Source of the DNA: Thinopyrum elongatum
Taxonomy: Eukaryota; Streptophyta; Magnoliopsida; Poales; Poaceae
NCBI GenBank assembly: GCA_011799875.1
Contig: CM022303.1
Location: 429,645,108-429,709,107, forward strand
Direction of reading: 5' to 3'
DNA length: 64,000 nt
The translations under genes were made by a program, and so were the position numbers. The notes below the pieces were generated by a model that was given only the letters and a program-made list of their open reading frames with translations, searched no databases and was not told the origin of the DNA. Shown piece by piece: positions 24,566-36,378 of the stretch; the first letter of the stretch is position 1; each line of letters opens with the position of its first letter.

Positions 24566-25856
24566 TTAAAACTCAAGTTTTAACATTAGTTTGGACCTGA
24601 CTCGGAGTCTAAGAGGTGAACAGGACGACAAAGTAGCAGGTAATAATAATCGATGTATAACATAAGTAGACACAAAAGAGTGTGACCTCTCTTCCAGAAC
24701 TGTGTAGTCCTCAGGTTCATCTACTCTGTCGATGATGGTAATGCAGTTGGCGTGGCTGCCGGCAATGGGGAAGATGATCTGAGGCGGCGAAAGAAGGTCT
24801 GCAGGGGGATCTCTACTGCGGTGGACGCTTCCGTCGATGGTGCACCTCAGGTGGGGTGGATGACGGCACGACAGGAGCGAGACAAAACACACATAGTTTT
24901 CTTTGACACTATCTGAAAATGAAGTAAATCTGTAAGGGCTCCTTAGAATTGGAGGATTCTAAAAACGCAGGGACAGGAAAAAACACAGGAATAGGATAGG
25001 AATGCACGTGAAATAGAGCATTTGCAAACATAGGATTTCTGTTAACCTGGGTGTTTGGTTCACAAGAATTGGAAGAACACAGGAATGGAGAAACATGGTC
25101 AAATTAAAGTCAAACCACATGAAAATGTAAAATAAGTATCTTATTATGTTAGTAATGCAGTTAGTCCTGTTCTTCATGCATATTAATTTGAAAAGGACGT
25201 CCAAGTGGATATTAAAATTCCTACGCTTTTTCTTTGAAAGACACACCGAAGGAAAAAAAAAACTCCAGTTTTTCTTTGCTCCATCCCTTCTAACCAAATG
25301 CATGAATAATAGTACCATAGGAAAGTTTCCAATTCCTATGTTTTCCTTCACTTTTTCTTTGAACCAGTGGCGATTCAAGTAGGCAGTCTTCAACAGGCTG
25401 AAGCCTGCCCTCGAAAAATTTTGTGAGCTTATTTGGTCCACATGAATATCTTGTGATGGCTATCTTGCTAAACTGATTCAAATTGTGGTTCAAAAGAGCA
25501 TTTAGTTTTCTCCCTGTTAACTTTGTGACCACGATTCATTTCTTTTTAGATTTGCAACTGCTTTGAATCAAAGGATCCCTGAGTAAAAAAGTGATGCGAC
25601 GAGTGTACAACCTCTTTGGCGTAACCTTGTCGACCTCAGCGTCATTGGGTTGGACGTGGAGGATGGCTATGCTGGTGTGACTGTCGGAGGCGGGGAAGAA
25701 GATCTGAGGCCTCTGGATATGGCGCCGAGTGTACTGCTCCGCTGTGATGGACGGTTCCGTCGTTAGAGCAGCTCCAGTGAGGTGTAGGACGGCGAGGCTG
25801 AAACAGGACAAGACAGACAATGTTAATCTGAAGTGGGATTCTAATAGCATCTGCAA
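24566..25856 (-). pseudogene. CACTA gene exon in two diverged copies
   Basis: Minus-strand frames at 24892-24566 and 25856-25536 are related: PPQIIFPIAGSHANCITIID against RPQIFFPASDSHTSIAILHV, each preceded by a TIDGSVHR / TTEPSITAEQ-like stretch. They read like duplicated exons upstream of the 22-24 kb exons in the same strand sense. A MITE-like insertion (24936-25580) separates them. I recognise no domain. Confidence 0.4.
24936..25580. mobile_element. MITE-like element with imperfect inverted ends
   Basis: Left end GGGCTCCTTAGAATTGGAGG, right end (reverse complement) AGGGATCCTTTGATTCAAAG; both carry the CCTT-GA-TT-GGA pattern of a common grass MITE type. The interior is AT-rich and non-coding with a further inverted 'aggaatagga / attcctatg' pair. 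The target duplication is not clear. Confidence 0.35.
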
Positions 25857-26049
25857 TAGATGATGTAAAATACATCACCAAAAAGTGCTAGATGTAAAAT
25901 GTATCAGCCGCGGATGCTCCAACAGATGCTGTAAATACTGTTGACTCTGAACTTAACTGAAGAAACTGAATTTTACTGTCGAAACTGAATTTTATTGACA
26001 AAACTGATTGAACTAGTAGCAGAGCGCCGCAATAGAAGTTTAGGCCGTT

Positions 26050-26375
26050 TGAGTACTGGTAGTAGAGAAGGAATGATCTAAATCAGCAGCCGCTCGAGCA
26101 GGGAACACACTAGCAGAGAGCAGCTCGTGCAGCAGCACCGCGAGCGAGTGCTAAAGCAGCAACTCTTGTAGCTGCCGCAGGTCGTGTAGCAGCAGCAGCA
26201 GCGCGTGCGAGAGCAAGAGCAGAGCAGAGCAGCAGCACGAACGAGAGCAAGAGCGGAGCAGTAGCGTGATCGATGGCAAGAGCAGAGCAGCAGCGCGAGC
26301 GAGAGCCGGAGCAGCAGCAGCTAGTGCTGGTGTGGAAGTCGCCGCCAACGAAGCAACGACATGGGGGAGAGACGC
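26050..26375. repeat. AGC-rich low-complexity tract
   Basis: A (AGC)n-like region with repeats of 'gagcaagagcagagcagagcagcagc'. The open frames across it (poly-Ala, poly-Leu or Ser/Arg/Gln according to frame) are a by-product of the triplet repeat and are not called as genes. Confidence 0.6.
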
Positions 26376-26896
26376 TGAGGGAGCCATAGATTAAGGGGTC
26401 CTCGGGCCACTAACCCATTGCTTATGGGCCGGACTAATGGGCTATTATGGAGCCGAGCCAGCGCGTGGACCAGTAATCGGATAAGAGATTTCCGGAGCCG
26501 TGGTGTGCACTCCAAGTCAAGATATAGCATGATCTTTCCTTTGTTGTAACCGATCGCATGTAGCCCTAACCCTACTGGTGTCTATATAAACTAGAGGGAT
26601 TTAGTCTTTAGGGCTAGAGCAACATCCAATCCCTCGTCAACCTAGGATTTAGCTCGCCTGATCTCGATGTAGATCGACTCTGTAACCATATCATACACAT
26701 CAAATACAATCAAGCAGGACGTAGGGTTTTTCCTCTTAGAGAGGGCCCGAACCTGGGTAAACACCGTGTCCTTCGTCCCAAGTTCCCCATCGATCCTAGA
26801 TCCATAGCTCGGGACCCCCTACCCAAGATCTGCTGGTTTTGACACCGGCATTGGTGCTTTCATTGAGAGTTCCGCTGTTGGATCACCGAAGGATCG

Positions 26897-27376
26897 ATGG
26901 CTCGCCTGATCATCGGAGATGGCGTCAGCTCCGGGGACCTCTTTGTCCTCGGCCAGCTTTTCGCGTTCGGCAGCATCGTGTTGCATGCCAATCCAACTGG
27001 TCATCTAGACCAAATCAACAATTTTGCCCCCGGGCATCGGATTAGATTCGGCAACTTGGAGTACGTCGCGGACGCTCGAGGCGATTTGGTCTTGGCCAGG
27101 TTCACAACCTCACCCGATACCCCTATGGGCCCCCCAGTGCCTGCTCTGAAGCTTTCTCCCGATCCATTCTGTGGATCGGCCTCAACCCCCCTGCCGGCCT
27201 CGAGCTCGGACAGCTCCAACTTGCCCGGAGACCAGGAATCCCCTTCAGCCACGCTAACGGTGCCCGCCGAAGACCCAGCTTCAGGCCTCAACCCAGAAGC
27301 GGTGTTCGGACGCCAAGAATCACTCTCGGCCGAATCCTCTCCTCATGACACATCCTCTGGCCTTGAGCCCCAGTGA
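26897..27376 (+). CDS. Gypsy-element leader ORF, unknown function
   Basis: Starts at ATG 26897 47 bp after the LTR and encodes 159 residues. The N-terminus (MARLIIGDGVSSGDLFVLGQ) is ordered-looking and contains HLDQINNFAPGHRIRFGNLE; the rest is Pro/Ser/Glu-rich and probably disordered. Its position between LTR and downstream ORF makes it an element protein. It has no zinc knuckle or recognised Gag fold. A second frame continues at 27345-27668 with similar Ser/Pro/Glu composition (SFLTELPLTHLASSP), suggesting a frameshift from a longer protein. Confidence 0.45.
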   Translation: MARLIIGDGVSSGDLFVLGQLFAFGSIVLHANPTGHLDQINNFAPGHRIRFGNLEYVADARGDLVLARFTTSPDTPMGPPVPALKLSPDPFCGSASTPLPASSSDSSNLPGDQESPSATLTVPAEDPASGLNPEAVFGRQESLSAESSPHDTSSGLEPQ

Positions 27377-27674
27377 CGGGTCGACGTTCAAAAGTCAGGA
27401 ATCATTCCTGACTGAACTCCCCCTCACCCACTTGGCTTCGAGCCCCAATACGGAGACAACGTTCGAAGACCAGGTTTTGTCCTCGGTCTCTTATGTCTGT
27501 CAGGCCACAAGCCCGACCCCGGGCCTCGAGGTAAATTCGGCTCTGGAAGACCAGGATTCACTTCAGGCCTGGACCACCCCTCGCCCCGCCACAATGAAGA
27601 CCGGTCCCGAGCGGCCACCACATGCCAGCTCGGCAAGCCTCGCCTTGTTAAACAAAGTGCTCGACTGAATCTGG

Positions 27675-28190
27675 ATGATGGCTATTCGAGATGACTCGTC
27701 CTCGGCCTGCGTTCAGCAGTCCCTCGAGGTGAATTACAGGGAATCTTATGACCCACCCACCACCCACCTAGTATCCACAGTCGAAGACTTAACCGACATG
27801 TTGGACTACAGCTCGGAAAACATTGTATACATGAACGAGGATAGTGGAGCCATGGTTAACACCGATGCTGCTCCCCCCATCACGGGCCGCTGGACGGCCA
27901 CGTCCACCTACGACGTCTATATGGTGGACACTCCGAAAGACGATGAAGGCACCCCCGGGAGGGATAACAATAGGCCCAGCGATGAGCCGCCAAAGCGCCA
28001 CAGACAACGTCGCCGCTCCAGGGCACGTCGAAGCCATACGAGCAACACGGACACCGGAGAAAATGACACCCCAGACAACGCGGGCAACCTCGACGACCTC
28101 GGCGCCGACCTACAACCACAAGATGATCACGAGGAGCATGAGGACCCGCTCAATCTCGAAGACCTCAACAACTCCGAAGAAATTAATTAC
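27675..28190 (+). pseudogene. Truncated Gypsy ORF (acidic/basic region before Gag)
   Basis: An open frame starting MMAIRDDSSSACVQQ contains DLTDMLDYSSENIVYMNEDS, then a basic block (RHRQRRRSRARR) and an acidic tail. This type of acidic-basic segment precedes Gag in several Triticeae Gypsy elements. The frame stays open to 28598 only because it runs by chance into CACTA repeats from 28191; the fused tail is not retrotransposon protein. Confidence 0.5.
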
Positions 28191-28767
28191 CACTATTGCA
28201 GGATGCTGCTAACGCGACACTACAATCAGAGACACTTCGACGAAACTGTGTGCGATGCATTAATTGCAAACGGTGATGTAAAAACACCATCAAAAAAGGT
28301 GCAAAACGTTTGCGATGGCGGATACATCAAACACGGTTCAGATTATAGTTGCGTGTGCGATGCTAGGCATACGGTTGAGTTTAATGAACTGCTTGCGATG
28401 AGGCAGAACAACAGAAACGGACAAGCAGATGAAGGCATGTGCGATATACGGCGTACAGTTCACTCGGATGAACTACTTGTGATTAGGCAACACAAAAGAA
28501 ACGGTCATCCATATCAAGGTGTGTGCGATATACGGCATACGGTTCACTCGGATGAACTGTTTGCTTTGAGCCAAGAGAACAGAAACGGTTCAATTTAACA
28601 AGATGTGTGTGATACGCGGCAAACAGGTCTGTAATTAGAAATGTGTGCGAAGACCGATAATAAATACAGACGATTGCTGCTAATAGGCCATGTGTGTTGT
28701 GGGCGAACGCTTGGTGGTATACAATTGTCAGCGATTGATGAAATCATCACCGACGGGTTCCCTAGTA
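28191..28767 (+). mobile_element. CACTA subterminal repeat segment (copy 1)
   Basis: CACTATTGCAGGATGCTGC opens a block of forward 'tgtgcgat' repeats, with two 60-80-bp units 'gtgtgcgatatacggcatacggttcactcggatgaactg', and closes with CATCACCGACGGGTTCCCTAGTA. It is colinear with 52269-53248 except for about 400 bp extra there. CACTA...TAGTG-like ends and the repeats mark it as a CACTA end or a small derivative. The last base (A for G) and lack of a matching 3-bp duplication leave its status open. Confidence 0.6.
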
Positions 28768-29640
28768 TGGTCCGTGTGCGATGTCATTGCACACAGAACA
28801 ACAGCATATGTACTTATAACTTATAAGGACCTGATTCCATAAACAGATTGAACATCCAATTACATAGGTGGCTAGTACACACATGACCTTTGCACACACC
28901 AAAGTATGTTCCAAAATGCCTAGAAAACTCAAATAATGTATAAAAAGGCAAAACAAACCATAAATAATTTCATATTTTTAGGACGATGCTCCTATAGTTG
29001 CATGTTGCCTCTGTAAAATAAATCAAGGCAGGAAGAGACAGCGTATGTCGTTTCACACACATAGGTGACAAGTTCCCTCTCGGAACCATGAGCCTTTTTG
29101 AGAGAAGCTCCGGTTTGTAAGAAGTTTATACCAAAACTTGTCCCAAATTGGACTAATTTTTTACCACAGCATGTTGGTGCCATGTCATAACACCATGCCA
29201 AGTTTCATGATTTTGAGGCGAGTTTTGGATTTACAGTAATTTTAAAACAAGGTTTCTCAATGTTTACTGTCGAGTTGGCACCGCCCTGGATAGGCTTTTT
29301 CTCGTGGGTCCCAAATGACAAATCCAAATCTGTCACTACCATGCAGCTTTTCTTATTAAGAATTACAACCCATTTGGTGTGCTAGCTGAAATTAAGTTTG
29401 TGGGTGCTGGTGGGCGCTAAGAACTTGCGGGTTCTGTAATGAACAAAGATCTCAAGGATCCCACGAGAGTGATGTTCTTTCCCTATGTTGTGAATACTTA
29501 TAATATTCATGTCTTAATTAAAGAAATGGCAAGCCATTGGCCCAGTATGAAAGAAAATATGGGTCAAAGACAAGTTGAAAAGGGCAACAATATCTAACTC
29601 CAGCTTACAAACAGTACAAAAGCACGAGGATTAATTGCTC
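28768..29640. repeat. CACTA internal sequence with one inverted ~500-bp unit
   Basis: From about 28905 to 29370 the reverse complement matches the tandem unit of 60656-63450 (shared blocks: 'ccggtttgtaag', 'gagttttggattta', 'atgcctagaaaactca'). The rest to 29640 is AT-rich with no gene. Placed immediately downstream of the F-box gene's stop codon on the opposite reading side. Confidence 0.55.
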
Positions 29641-30885
29641 ATCAGGTTTAGACAAAATTCAGATTGAACAGGACAATGACATCTAACTCAACCGAAGTTT
29701 TTGGCAGTCACAATCAAATGGATCGGTCTGATCCGTAAAATCAAGATCCCGGGCCAGAAATTCTACTGGTAAATGAGGACAAGCTGTTGTAAATAGAAGT
29801 CGAGCATGATCAGAAGCCCTTAGGTCCACCTGAACTTCTTTTTATGTTGTTCAACACTTGCAGTCGTAAGAAATTTCTTGTCGAAAAACTTAATCCTCAC
29901 GGACAATAGTGCCCTCGCATTCAACATGAAGAATGTGACAAAGCTAGTGTTTGCATTATTGGATGCATATCCTTCCAGCATTACTGTCTTCAAACAAATG
30001 TCATGAGATCTGAGAAAGTCCCGGTGCTTCTTGAACCATCAATTGGTTATACCTTTTTCTCCATGTGTTAGTGCCTAAATAGAGAAGAAGATTGAAAACA
30101 GTTAATGTCTAAAAAAGATTATGTTGAAAGAGTGATAGCTGAACTATTAATTATAGTACATTATATATGGGCTTTCAATGTGCGTGAAATCATCACCTTT
30201 ATATACAAATTCTCCAGACATGGAAAGCATTGCATCAAGCCAATAATCGTGTTCAGATCAAAACACCACATACTGATATGTAAGGTCTTGACAGAATCCA
30301 CCACCACTGATAGGATGGACAAGCTCTTAATTGAGCATAGAACATAATATTAGTACCAAAAGTGTACTCCAAGATTATACTTAACTTATGCGCACAAATG
30401 AAAAAAGCAGATTGCAAAAGTTTACATGAATAATATACAGTACCTCACTAGGTATGGAGCCAAACACCATATTGAACCATCTAAAAGGATCATGAATTGC
30501 ACCCAAGGTCTCCAGTTTAGGCGCAGAGACTACAGTTATTTGCGAAGGTACTATAGTAGAATCAAGGAGCAACCTTTCAAGTGAAGGGGCATCTTTGATG
30601 ATGAGATCATGTCCAAAAAAATAAATTCCCATGCTTACAAGGTGGGGCGACTTTATTTTGAGACAACGGATACGAATTTCTGTTCCAAAAACAAGCAGCA
30701 AGCGCTCTAGGGCAGGGCAGCTGGAGTGGATGATGCTGTGCAGTGCGGCCTCCGACAGATCAACCACCACAAGCGCAAGTTTTTTTAGCAGTGGGAGTCG
30801 AAGCATTTGTACCAGATTGTCTGCTAGATGGCACCGGACGATGGTGGCGGTGTGGAGAGAGGAGGAAAGCCACGAGATGGACATC

Positions 30886-33603
30886 TGTAACATCCCAAAT
30901 TTTTTGATTTGGAATATTAATAGGATCATTCTTTTACATTATGATTTCTATGCATATTTGAATTTTCTAAATATTCAAAGTGTTTTTCAACTCAAGGCAA
31001 AAAAATTTGGAGTGGAGATAATATGACTTCTCCCCTGTAAATTATATTTGGAAAATGCTAAGTATATATTCTGGAGTCTACATAAATTATTTTGACTTTG
31101 TTGAAACTCAAAGTTATTTTAGAGTTGTTATAATGCTCTTTATGTGCTTGTATTGCATAAAATAATTTTTCCAAAAATGCATTTGTGTTGTAAAAATGTT
31201 CACTGTTTTATATATATATTAGTTATAATATTTTACTGTGTGTTGTGGTATTTTTTTAGGAAGTCATGTGGTATTTTTTTTAGCCAAAACATTTTCTGTG
31301 TAAAATAATTATTTTTGTCCAGACTTTACTGTTTGCCTGGGCTGCACAGTGCGCAACCCAACAAACCCCAACGCGCAGCCAGTTTCCTTTTCTCTCGCCG
31401 CGCGCGAGGCAGACCAATAGGCCGGCCCATTTCGGCGCAGCACAGCAGCCCACCCAGAAGTTTTTTTTCTTCAGACCTCTCTGCCGCTGACAGCCCTGCC
31501 CCACTTGTCATCTTCCTCCTCTGCCTTGTTCTTCCTGGACACTGAGTCCGATCCCAAATCTTCGCCGGAATCGCGTCGATCCTTGCCCCATGCCACGCCT
31601 GACTCCTTATAAGTATTTCCCACCTCCTCTTCGTCCAATTTTTCGCAAAATCGCACGCACCCGTGCCCTATCTTGCCCGTACCAGAAGATCGGATCTCGC
31701 CGGAGCCTGCCGCCGCACGAGCACCTCCGCCCCTCGATTTCGTCACCACCAGAAGGTTTCCGCCCCGACCCTTCCTTCTGTATCGATCGCTTTGAGCTCC
31801 TCTCTCCCCCTCAACTTCTAGTTTACGCAGGGGAGCACCAAACCAAGCACTGTGGCTCAACCCGAAGCTCAACTCCTCGCCGCCATCGTGACTCCAGCCG
31901 CGCTTCATCGCCGCCAGAAATCGCCCTCGACGCCGAGAAGGACTCATCCGAGACCGCCGTGCCACTCCGCGTCCGACGCGTACCTCCCCGAGGCCATCTG
32001 ACCTCTGTACCCGTCGCCCGCATCACCACCGAGCCGCCCGCGCCGTCATCTTCCTCAAGTCCGGCGCTACCCAGCCTGCTGTTCCGGTGAGCATCCTCGG
32101 CCGCCCGATCTTGTTTTAACCGCCCAGATCAGGTTTTTTTTTCCGAACCGGTATGCACTATTTAGTGGCCGTCCGTCGGTTAGCCGCAACAGCAAACACT
32201 CTCCAGCCTATCACAGCGCGCCACCTGGCAAGGATTTTGTTTTAAATAGAAAAAGGGCAGATTTGTTCCTGTTTTTCAAACCTTCATAACTTTTGCATCG
32301 TTTGTCCAAATTTGATGAAACCAATGCCAAATTCTTCATCATGATTCCCTCTATCCAGCACTCATATCCAATCTAATTTTTGAAACTTTAAAATTTGAAT
32401 TTCTCAAATTTAAAATTAACTTCCGGAGGCCATATCTTTCAAACCGCTTATCCAATTTAGTTGATTCTTTTTGCATTGTGATCCTAGTGGCATGTAGATA
32501 ATATATACCTACTGATATGTTCTGTTATTTAAGTTTTATTTGAATTATTTGTTGTTGACTTTATTGTGGTGTTATGTGAGTACGGTTTATTTATCGGTGC
32601 CTTCGTTAATCGTATAGATTGTCCGGAGTGCGAAGCGGATCAGAATTAAGCATTAGAGTATTTCAGCACCTTTCAAGGCAAGTTTGCACTTTGATTTTGC
32701 TCATCCTATATTCTGCTATGCATGTGTGGTTTTATGCTATGATATATGTTTGGCCTGATATGTGCATCCCGTGTTGTCATGTTTTGGTATTGATTATGTT
32801 ATGTGATGTTGTGATCAACTTGCTATGGTAGATATGAGCATCTGTCGAGTGATCCATGAAAGTGGTGAGTGTTTATAGCCATAGGCTCGGGATTATTAAC
32901 AAGGTGAATGTGTCACTGGCAGAGCGCTCTATTGTCCCTAGAGAATGCGCCATTGACAGAGCGCACTTGAGGCGAGGTATAGTTTTCGGAACATAAATCA
33001 GGTGAATGCGTCCTTGGCAGAGCGCTCTATTGTTCCTAGAGAATGCGCCATTGACAGAGCGCACTTGAGAGACTTCTGAAGTTCTTGTCATGTTTACTTA
33101 GAATCTTTGGGGTTATCTTGGGCAAATAAATTAGAGGCGGTTGTAAGTTCAGTTTGTGGAGGTAGGTGAAGACATTCTTCTCCAAACTAATTTGAGTGTT
33201 CTGTTTGTCATACCTTGCTTGTGGATGTAGGTTTCTATATCACTTGTGTTGTTTGCCAATACATTCAATGTATTGACCCTTGTGGCTGCAACTTATCATG
33301 TTTGCAGGATGTTCAGATGATCAGTGAGATACAGTAGGGTCGCGAGTCTTCACTCAGCACTTTCGCCAGTGGGCAGTGATGGGACTCATCATTTACTTAT
33401 GCTACATTTCCGCTGTTATTATTGAATAAAGTTAGCTATGTGCTACTCAGTTGCAATACTTTATAAATTCTGGATCATACGTTGTAGTAAATGATGCACT
33501 TGTTATTTGGTATTCATATGTACTGTGTGTGCTAGTGAGTCGATCCAGGGACTAGCACGGTAAGCACAGAGACATCGAATCTTATCAGGTTCGGGTCGTT
33601 ACA
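30886..33603 (+). mobile_element. 2.7-kb LTR-like insertion (probable solo LTR) in the F-box gene
   Basis: TGTAACATCCCAAATTTT at 30886 and GGTTCGGGTCGTTACA ending at 33603 form TGTAAC/GTTACA inverted ends. They are flanked by perfect ACATC duplications (30881-30885, 33604-33608), and the host reading frame rejoins exactly. No gag-pol is present; a promoter-like GC-rich zone with CTTATAAGTA near 31606 lies in the middle. TG...CA ends, 5-bp duplication and absence of coding sequence fit a solo LTR of a long-LTR Gypsy family. The ORFs at 31471-32090 on both strands are GC-rich noise. Confidence 0.8.
32902..33098 (+). repeat. 98-bp tandem duplication inside the solo LTR
   Basis: Two copies of a unit starting AGGTGAATG (32902, 33000), each containing 'ggcagagcgctctattgt' and 'agaatgcgccattgacagag'. 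Only a few bases differ between copies. Confidence 0.85.
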
Positions 33604-34046
33604 ACATCGGTGGTGAGGGCACAGATACATCGGTTCGTGGTATGTTACATACATAGTCATGGTAGAACTCAAGCTGCTGGAGTTTATCGAATTGACGGGA
33701 TGTCAGCCAGGCGGCCACCGTGCAGGGTATGTCCAGCAGGTAGCATACCGGGATGCAGATGCGTTGAACGGAGCCCTGGTGGGAGGAGATGATGGCTCCG
33801 GGGAGTTCATAATCATCATCGACAGATAGCTGACGACAGTCGAGATTAAGAGGCGTGGCATGCCACTGAGTGCGCCACCGAGATGCGAGAACTTATGTGC
33901 GGCAGCCATCCTTGGTGGGGAGAAGGGAGATGGTCTCCCCAAGGATGGCGTCCGGGAGATCGCTGATGCGGTCCGCCGGAGATTCTACTGGTTCCTTAGG
34001 TCCAGGGGGCGTGGCCGCTTCTGGCCGCGCTGCCGGGTCCAAGATC

Positions 34047-35140
34047 TACATCCGGCAGCGGCGCTGGCCGGAGCCTCATCTGTGTACATACCAATCCGAA
34101 AGAAAAAAAATGGCAGAAACATACATGTAGGATATTCAAAATCAATTCTCAAGATCTGGAAGAAAAAAAGGCACAAACATATATGTAGGACATTCAAAAT
34201 CAATTCTCAAGATCTGGCCACGAATTATTAGCACGCACGCTAACCCTAGTCGGATTATTAGCAAAAATCAATTGTAGAGAACAAACAATTAATCACTAAC
34301 CCTATACGGATACCATTCAAACAATCAATACACTACGTGCATTTAATGGATCTTAATTACTCTGATTTCATGTACTGAGAAAACATAACCATACGATTTG
34401 TATTCCAAAAAAATTAGGGAGGGGGGGAGTAACCAGAGAAAACACATGATATGTTTGCCACACAAATGGGTATATAGATGACTAACCGGTTTTCCGTCGG
34501 AGTCACAGTCGTTGCCGGAGTTGCTGTTGACCTCCGGCTCCGGCTAGGGGGGCACGACGGCGCCAACGAAGGCAAGGTCGTGCTGCTGCCCGCGCGAGAC
34601 CTCTTCAGCGGCGACGGCAACCTCTATGCCCAGCTTCACGCATTACGCGGGTGCTTCACCAGCCTCGGCGTCGCCACTCCCTCCGATGGTGCGCTTCAGC
34701 GGCATCCTCATACATTCCAGAGTCCAGACGTTGGTGAGCACTGTGAACCGGGGGTGCGGCCGCCTATTATGGCTGGCGGCTCGGGCGCGCCATTAATACG
34801 GACTAGTGGGAGTGAGGCATGCGGCGGTCAAAGGCTGTCTCGCCTCCCGGTGAGCCTGCGCGGCGGATTTCTGGCATTCATATACAATCGTTTCACACAG
34901 CTACTCGCACGCCTTCCGGTGACATTGCGCAGCGAAAATGCCTCGCATCAATTCACACACCTGCACGCACGCCTCCCGGGCTGCCTACGCGACGGACTGC
35001 TCGCATGCGTCCCGTCAACTCACGCCTGCTCGCACGCCAGACGGGGCGCATGGCGGCATGTATATTATTTCTGTTTTTTGATGATTCATTCTGCCGCTTT
35101 ACTGCCTAACCGAAGCATGGCATAGTCTAAAGCACACGGT
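34047..35140. other. Gene-poor CACTA flank with short duplications
   Basis: A 58-bp tandem duplication ('attcaaaatcaattctcaag', 34130-34215) is followed by AT-rich DNA. From 34490 to 34760 a GC-rich stretch encodes an ORF (34478-35125) that I cannot assign and that is probably accidental or a gene scrap. Bases 34850-35045 ('gcgacggactgctcgcatgcg') are the inverted relative of the 36-bp repeats at 63600-63720. Confidence 0.4.
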
Positions 35141-35149
35141 CCGAATAAA

Positions 35150-35520
35150 TATTCCGTATGAGATATTGGTTGCCAGTTATTAACAATCCCCCGTTTGTAA
35201 GTCGATTATATCAAAACTTGTCTCAAATTTGACAAAAAAATACAATATCACAGTCTAATGGTGTCCATATATGACACCACGATAAGTTTCATGAATTTCA
35301 ACTAAGTTTTGGATTTACTGAATTTTAAAAATCAACATTCTCAATGTTTTGAAATTTCATTCACGAGGAAACATGCACCCAGGGACACAAATATGATTTT
35401 GCAATCCATTTTGGTGCACATGTAGCTCAAATTTGTTTTTTGCACATTAAATCCCTAGGAAATCAATCAATGTATAAAACGGGTCGAATGATCTCTGTTT
35501 TTTTTTAAACTTTAACATGA
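35150..35520. repeat. Inverted partial copy of the ~500-bp CACTA unit
   Basis: The reverse complement matches units at 60656-63450: 'cgtttgtaag' start, 'agttttggatttactg' middle, 'aaacatgcacccagggacac' and 'ttaaatccctaggaaatcaa' toward the end. The gap between the unit halves is shortened. Confidence 0.6.
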
Positions 35521-36293
35521 CACTGCTTTGGTCGTATGTTCACTGCAGAAAAAGTTTGACATGTGTCCTCAAAGTGGAGGTGGTGGTGCGGGATGTGTGT
35601 CTCTGTGTGTGTGTGTGGAGGGGGGTCCATCAGTACACTACTAGTCACGAGCCTCATGAGATTATTGATCATTTTGTGAGTCATGTATATATGCCACACC
35701 AAAGTCCTGAATTGGTTATTTAAAGCAGTACACAACCCTTTCATACATACATGTTCGGGCAACATGCATGCATTGGTGGTCCTCTCGGACACTCCCTCAC
35801 GCGGTTAGCAGCGACGTGCACATTCTTTAGCCCGCGGAGGTTTTCAGTTTCCACCGACAACGAGAGGCATCGGACCGAAGGTGGATTCATCTTTGGCATG
35901 TGTGTTATGTGGTGAGATTCCATATCAATGTTCGGGCACGTGCGTACACATGAGTCCCTCCCACCGGCTTGAAGTGAGGGGGGCTATATACGCATTGTGA
36001 ACCTCTGTGTAGTGCATGCGTTTCCGGTTTGTGAAGCATGTGCCACGTCAAAGTTGTGCATTTGGTATTCAAACATCACACAACACACGACAACATGCAC
36101 GCGGTGGTTGTCCTATGACACTCGCTCGCGTGTGACTCTCTGTGGGCCCGCGAGGTCTTCGTTGATCAATTGAACATACAACGAGAAGAGAGGTTAATTT
36201 GACCAACAAGGATGGTTCTTTTTTTGTTTGTGTTACGTATATGCACGGTAGGAGTATGTAGTACATGTCAAAGAGGAGGCAACATGTATACTC

Positions 36294-36302
36294 CCTCTCT
36301 CG

Positions 36303-36378
<76 letters not shown>

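Larger units (their letters stand above)
19911..26375 (+). mobile_element. CACTA (En/Spm) DNA transposon, degenerate, one end visible
   Basis: CACTACAAAAAAACCACTTCC at 19911 is a CACTA terminal repeat start; the preceding 3 bp (TAG, 19908-19910) would be the target duplication. Subterminal repeats follow to 21190, then minus-strand exons with introns to about 25860. The matching inverted end was not found, because Gypsy sequence starts at 26376. No transposase-like (TNP2/Transposase_21) sequence is seen, so this copy looks non-autonomous or truncated. Confidence 0.7.
26376..28190 (+). mobile_element. 5' end of a Gypsy-like LTR element
   Basis: An LTR from TGAGGGAGCC (26376) to TTTTGACACCGGCA (26850), 475 bp, with a TATA box CTATATAAAC near 26583 and the Triticeae-typical 'cgggaccccctacccaagatc' near its end. 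The interior begins TTGGTGCTTTCATTGAGAG, an unusual primer-site region shared by this family. Two ORFs follow and the element stops abruptly at 28190, where CACTA repeats begin. The preceding GACGC could be a target duplication; no partner is seen. Confidence 0.65.
29683..34046 (-). pseudogene. F-box/LRR/FBD protein gene split by an LTR insertion
   Basis: F-box proteins link substrates to SCF ubiquitin ligases; the FBD subclass is large in grasses. Minus-strand exons: exon 1 at 34046-33604 plus 30885-30444, exon 2 at 30325-30197, exon 3 at 30074-29683. Exon 1 holds the F-box ([21 protein letters not shown]) and continues through LRR-like text (CPALERLLLVF, LIIKDAPSLERLLLDS). Exon 2 reads SVKTLHISMWCFDLN and CFPCLENLYIK. 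Exon 3 has the FBD domain (WFKKHRDFLRSHDICLKTVM, LNARALLSV) to the stop. Donors and acceptors follow GT-AG. Defects: no start codon, TAA at 33893, TGA at 30039, a one-base frameshift near 29845 and the 30886-33603 insertion. Without the insertion the frame reads straight across the target site (SPPMSISW). Confidence 0.85.

Noticed and set aside
28191..28598. C-terminal 135 residues of the 307-residue ORF at 27675 as a fused protein
   Set aside because: This part is CACTA subterminal repeat DNA; the frame is open by chance across the transposon junction.
31471..32090. Two overlapping 160-residue ORFs on opposite strands
   Set aside because: Both lie in the GC-rich promoter-like part of an LTR-like insertion and show Arg/Ser/Pro-rich composition without domains.
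34478..35125. 215-residue plus-strand ORF
   Set aside because: Spans AT-rich leader, a GC-rich scrap and subterminal repeats; no continuous coding signal or known domain.
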